A DNA stretch of 6,012 nucleotides, from NCBI GenBank assembly GCA_031283395.1, contig JAITBV010000104.1, positions 1 through 6,012 on the forward strand. The letters run 5' to 3'. Below, piece by piece: positions 4,817 to 6,012 of the stretch (position 1 is the first letter of the stretch; each line of letters opens with the position of its first letter). The notes under the pieces are model-generated. The model searched no databases. It was not told the origin of the DNA and saw only the letters and a program-made list of their open reading frames with translations. Source of the stretch: Candidatus Adiutrix sp. Its GTDB lineage: Bacteria > Desulfobacterota > Desulfarculia > Adiutricales > Adiutricaceae. Position numbers and translations under genes: made by a program.

Positions 4817-5641
4817 TTACAGCCGCCTGACCCGGTCCAGGGCCAGGAGGGTGGTCAGCAGGGCCTCCAACTGATACAGGGGCCATTGGTTGGGGCCGTC
4901 GCAGAGAGCCAGATCCGGATCGGGGTGGGTTTCCAGAAAGAGGCCGTCGAGGCCCACGGCCACGGCGGCCCGGGCCAGGGGGGGCACGAAACGGCGGTCG
5001 CCGCCCGAGGCCTGGCCGCCGGCGGCCGGCTTTTGCACCTAGTGGGTGGCGTCGAAGATCACCGGCCAGCCCGTTTCGGCCATGATTGGGAGCGACCGCA
5101 TATCCACCACCAGGTTGTGATAGCCGAAGGTGGAGCCGCGCTCGCCCAGGAGAAGCCCGGCGAAACCCGGCTGGTCCTCCAGTTTGGCCGCGGCCCGGGC
5201 CATTTCCTCCGGGGCCATGAACTGGCCTTTCTTGAGGTGGACCGGGCGGCCGCTGCGGGCCGCGGCGGCCAAAAGGTCGGTCTGGCGGGCCAGGAAGGCC
5301 GGCACCTGCAGGGCGTCCAAAGCTTCCGCCGCCGGTGCCACCTGCCAGGTCTCGTGGATGTCGCTTATGACGGGCAGGCCGTATTTGGACCTGATCTCAG
5401 CCAGGGCGGCCAGTCCCTTTTCCAGGCCCAGTCCCCGGAAGGAGCGGACGCTGGACCGGTTGGCCTTGTCAAAACTGGACTTGAAGACCAGGCCCAGGCC
5501 CAGGCGGACCGATATCTCCTTGAGAGCGGCGGCCGTTTCATCAAGCAGGGCGGTCGATTCAATGACGCAGGGGCCGGCGATCAGGGCCAGGCCGGCCCGG
5601 CCCCCGAAGCTCACCGGACCTATTTTCACTTCCCGGGTCAT
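4817..5641 (-). CDS. kdsA: 3-deoxy-8-phosphooctulonate synthase (Kdo8P synthase) interrupted by an in-frame TAG
   Basis: KdsA condenses phosphoenolpyruvate with arabinose-5-phosphate to give Kdo-8-phosphate, the committed step toward the Kdo of lipopolysaccharide. The TIM-barrel signature is complete: GPCVIES (23-29), [11 protein letters not shown] (54-64), [10 protein letters not shown] (114-123), LKKGQF (137-142), [17 protein letters not shown] (194-200), then [17 protein letters not shown]. Cys25, His200, Glu237 and Asp248 correspond to the metal ligands of metal-dependent KdsA (Cys11, His185, Glu222, Asp233 in Aquifex). A TAG replaces residue 201, which is Ser in Aquifex. Counting it as one residue gives 274 residues, a normal length, with no frameshift. 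Termination there would leave a 200-residue product lacking Glu237 and Asp248, probably inactive; the remaining 73 codons begin with a GTG just after the TAG. GGAG lies five bases before the ATG. It lies 24 bases after miaA and 15 before kdsC. It may be a recent nonsense mutation, a consensus error, or a suppressed codon. Confidence 0.93.
5039..5041 (-). other. In-frame amber codon inside kdsA
   Basis: The codons read GCC ACC CAC TAG GTG CAA AAG. Related metal-dependent KdsA proteins have DATHSVQ here, so the TAG stands at a Ser position and a single C-to-A change from TCG would produce it. Coding resumes in the same frame on the next codon with conserved sequence. Confidence 0.95.
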
Positions 5642-5665
5642 TTTTTCTCCTGTCTTTCCCGTTGC

Positions 5666-6012
5666 TCATCCGGGCTGAAAAAAATCGCGGAGCAGTTCCA
5701 GGACCTCGGCACCCTGGTCCGGGTGGAACCAGCTGGCTTCCGGCATCTGCCCGCGGAACCAGGTGCGCTGGCGCTTGGCGTAACGCCGGGTGGCCAGGAA
5801 GGTCTTTTCTTTGGCCTCCTCGAGACTGGTCAGGCCTTGGATATGGTCCAGGGTCTGTCGGTAACCGATGGCCCCGAAGGGTTTCAGGGTCGGAGCCCAG
5901 CCGGCCCGGAGCAGTTTTTCCACTTCTTCCTTGAGCCCCTGTTCAAACATCAGGCCCGTGCGCCGGCGCAGACGGGCTTCCAGTTCCTCCGGCGGCCGGT
6001 CCAGGACCAGGG
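5666..6012 (-). CDS. miaA: tRNA dimethylallyltransferase, C-terminal part (cut by window edge)
   Basis: MiaA transfers a dimethylallyl group to N6 of adenosine 37 in tRNAs that read UNN codons. About 115 C-terminal residues are visible; the frame continues to the right edge through RPPEELEARLRRR, so the methionine at 5950 is internal. Recognisable family segments are MFEQGLKEEVEKLL, the conserved PFGAIGYRQTLDHIQG, SLEEAKEKT, and the near-invariant TRRYAKRQRTWFR, which belongs to the tRNA-binding part. The N-terminal P-loop and catalytic residues lie outside the window. It ends in TGA, 24 bases before kdsA, and is probably in the same operon. Confidence 0.95.
   Translation of the reverse strand, partial: LVLDRPPEELEARLRRRTGLMFEQGLKEEVEKLLRAGWAPTLKPFGAIGYRQTLDHIQGLTSLEEAKEKTFLATRRYAKRQRTWFRGQMPEASWFHPDQGAEVLELLRDFFQPG

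Overview
The window is mostly very GC-rich, except for an AT-rich stretch of about 240 bases at the left edge. Every gene I can support lies on the minus strand. Two Kdo-synthesis genes point to a Gram-negative bacterium that makes lipopolysaccharide. The composition and the style of these proteins would fit a Desulfobacterota/deltaproteobacterial genome, but that placement is a guess.

Reading in the direction of transcription (right to left), the right half is a housekeeping operon: the 3' part of miaA (tRNA dimethylallyltransferase, cut by the window edge), kdsA (Kdo-8-phosphate synthase), kdsC (Kdo-8-phosphate phosphatase) and uvrC (excinuclease subunit C). Gaps are 24 and 15 bases, then a 1-base stop/start overlap. 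KdsA and KdsC catalyse successive steps of CMP-Kdo synthesis, while MiaA and UvrC act in tRNA modification and DNA repair. The operon's promoter lies outside the window. The most striking point is that kdsA is split by an in-frame TAG inside a fully conserved, correctly spaced coding sequence.

Between uvrC and the next gene is a compact control region (about 2238-2358): a strong sigma-70-type promoter (TTGATA, 17 bases, TATAAT), a predicted leader of about 85 nt that folds into several GC-rich hairpins, and a textbook intrinsic terminator with eight U residues. It may be an attenuator for the downstream genes, a small RNA, or both. The terminator would also stop transcripts coming from uvrC.

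Downstream is a two-gene unit. The first gene encodes an unrecognised 410-residue protein with four tandem 38-residue repeats and a degenerate half repeat. The second, 14-17 bases later, encodes a small SAM-dependent methyltransferase of the macrocin/mycinamicin O-methyltransferase type. A candidate AT-rich terminator follows.

The AT-rich left edge holds a weak promoter with a dyad in its spacer and the first 19 codons of an ORF running out of the window. Its sequence recalls the start of site-specific DNA methyltransferases, so a horizontally acquired restriction-modification or methylase gene may begin there.
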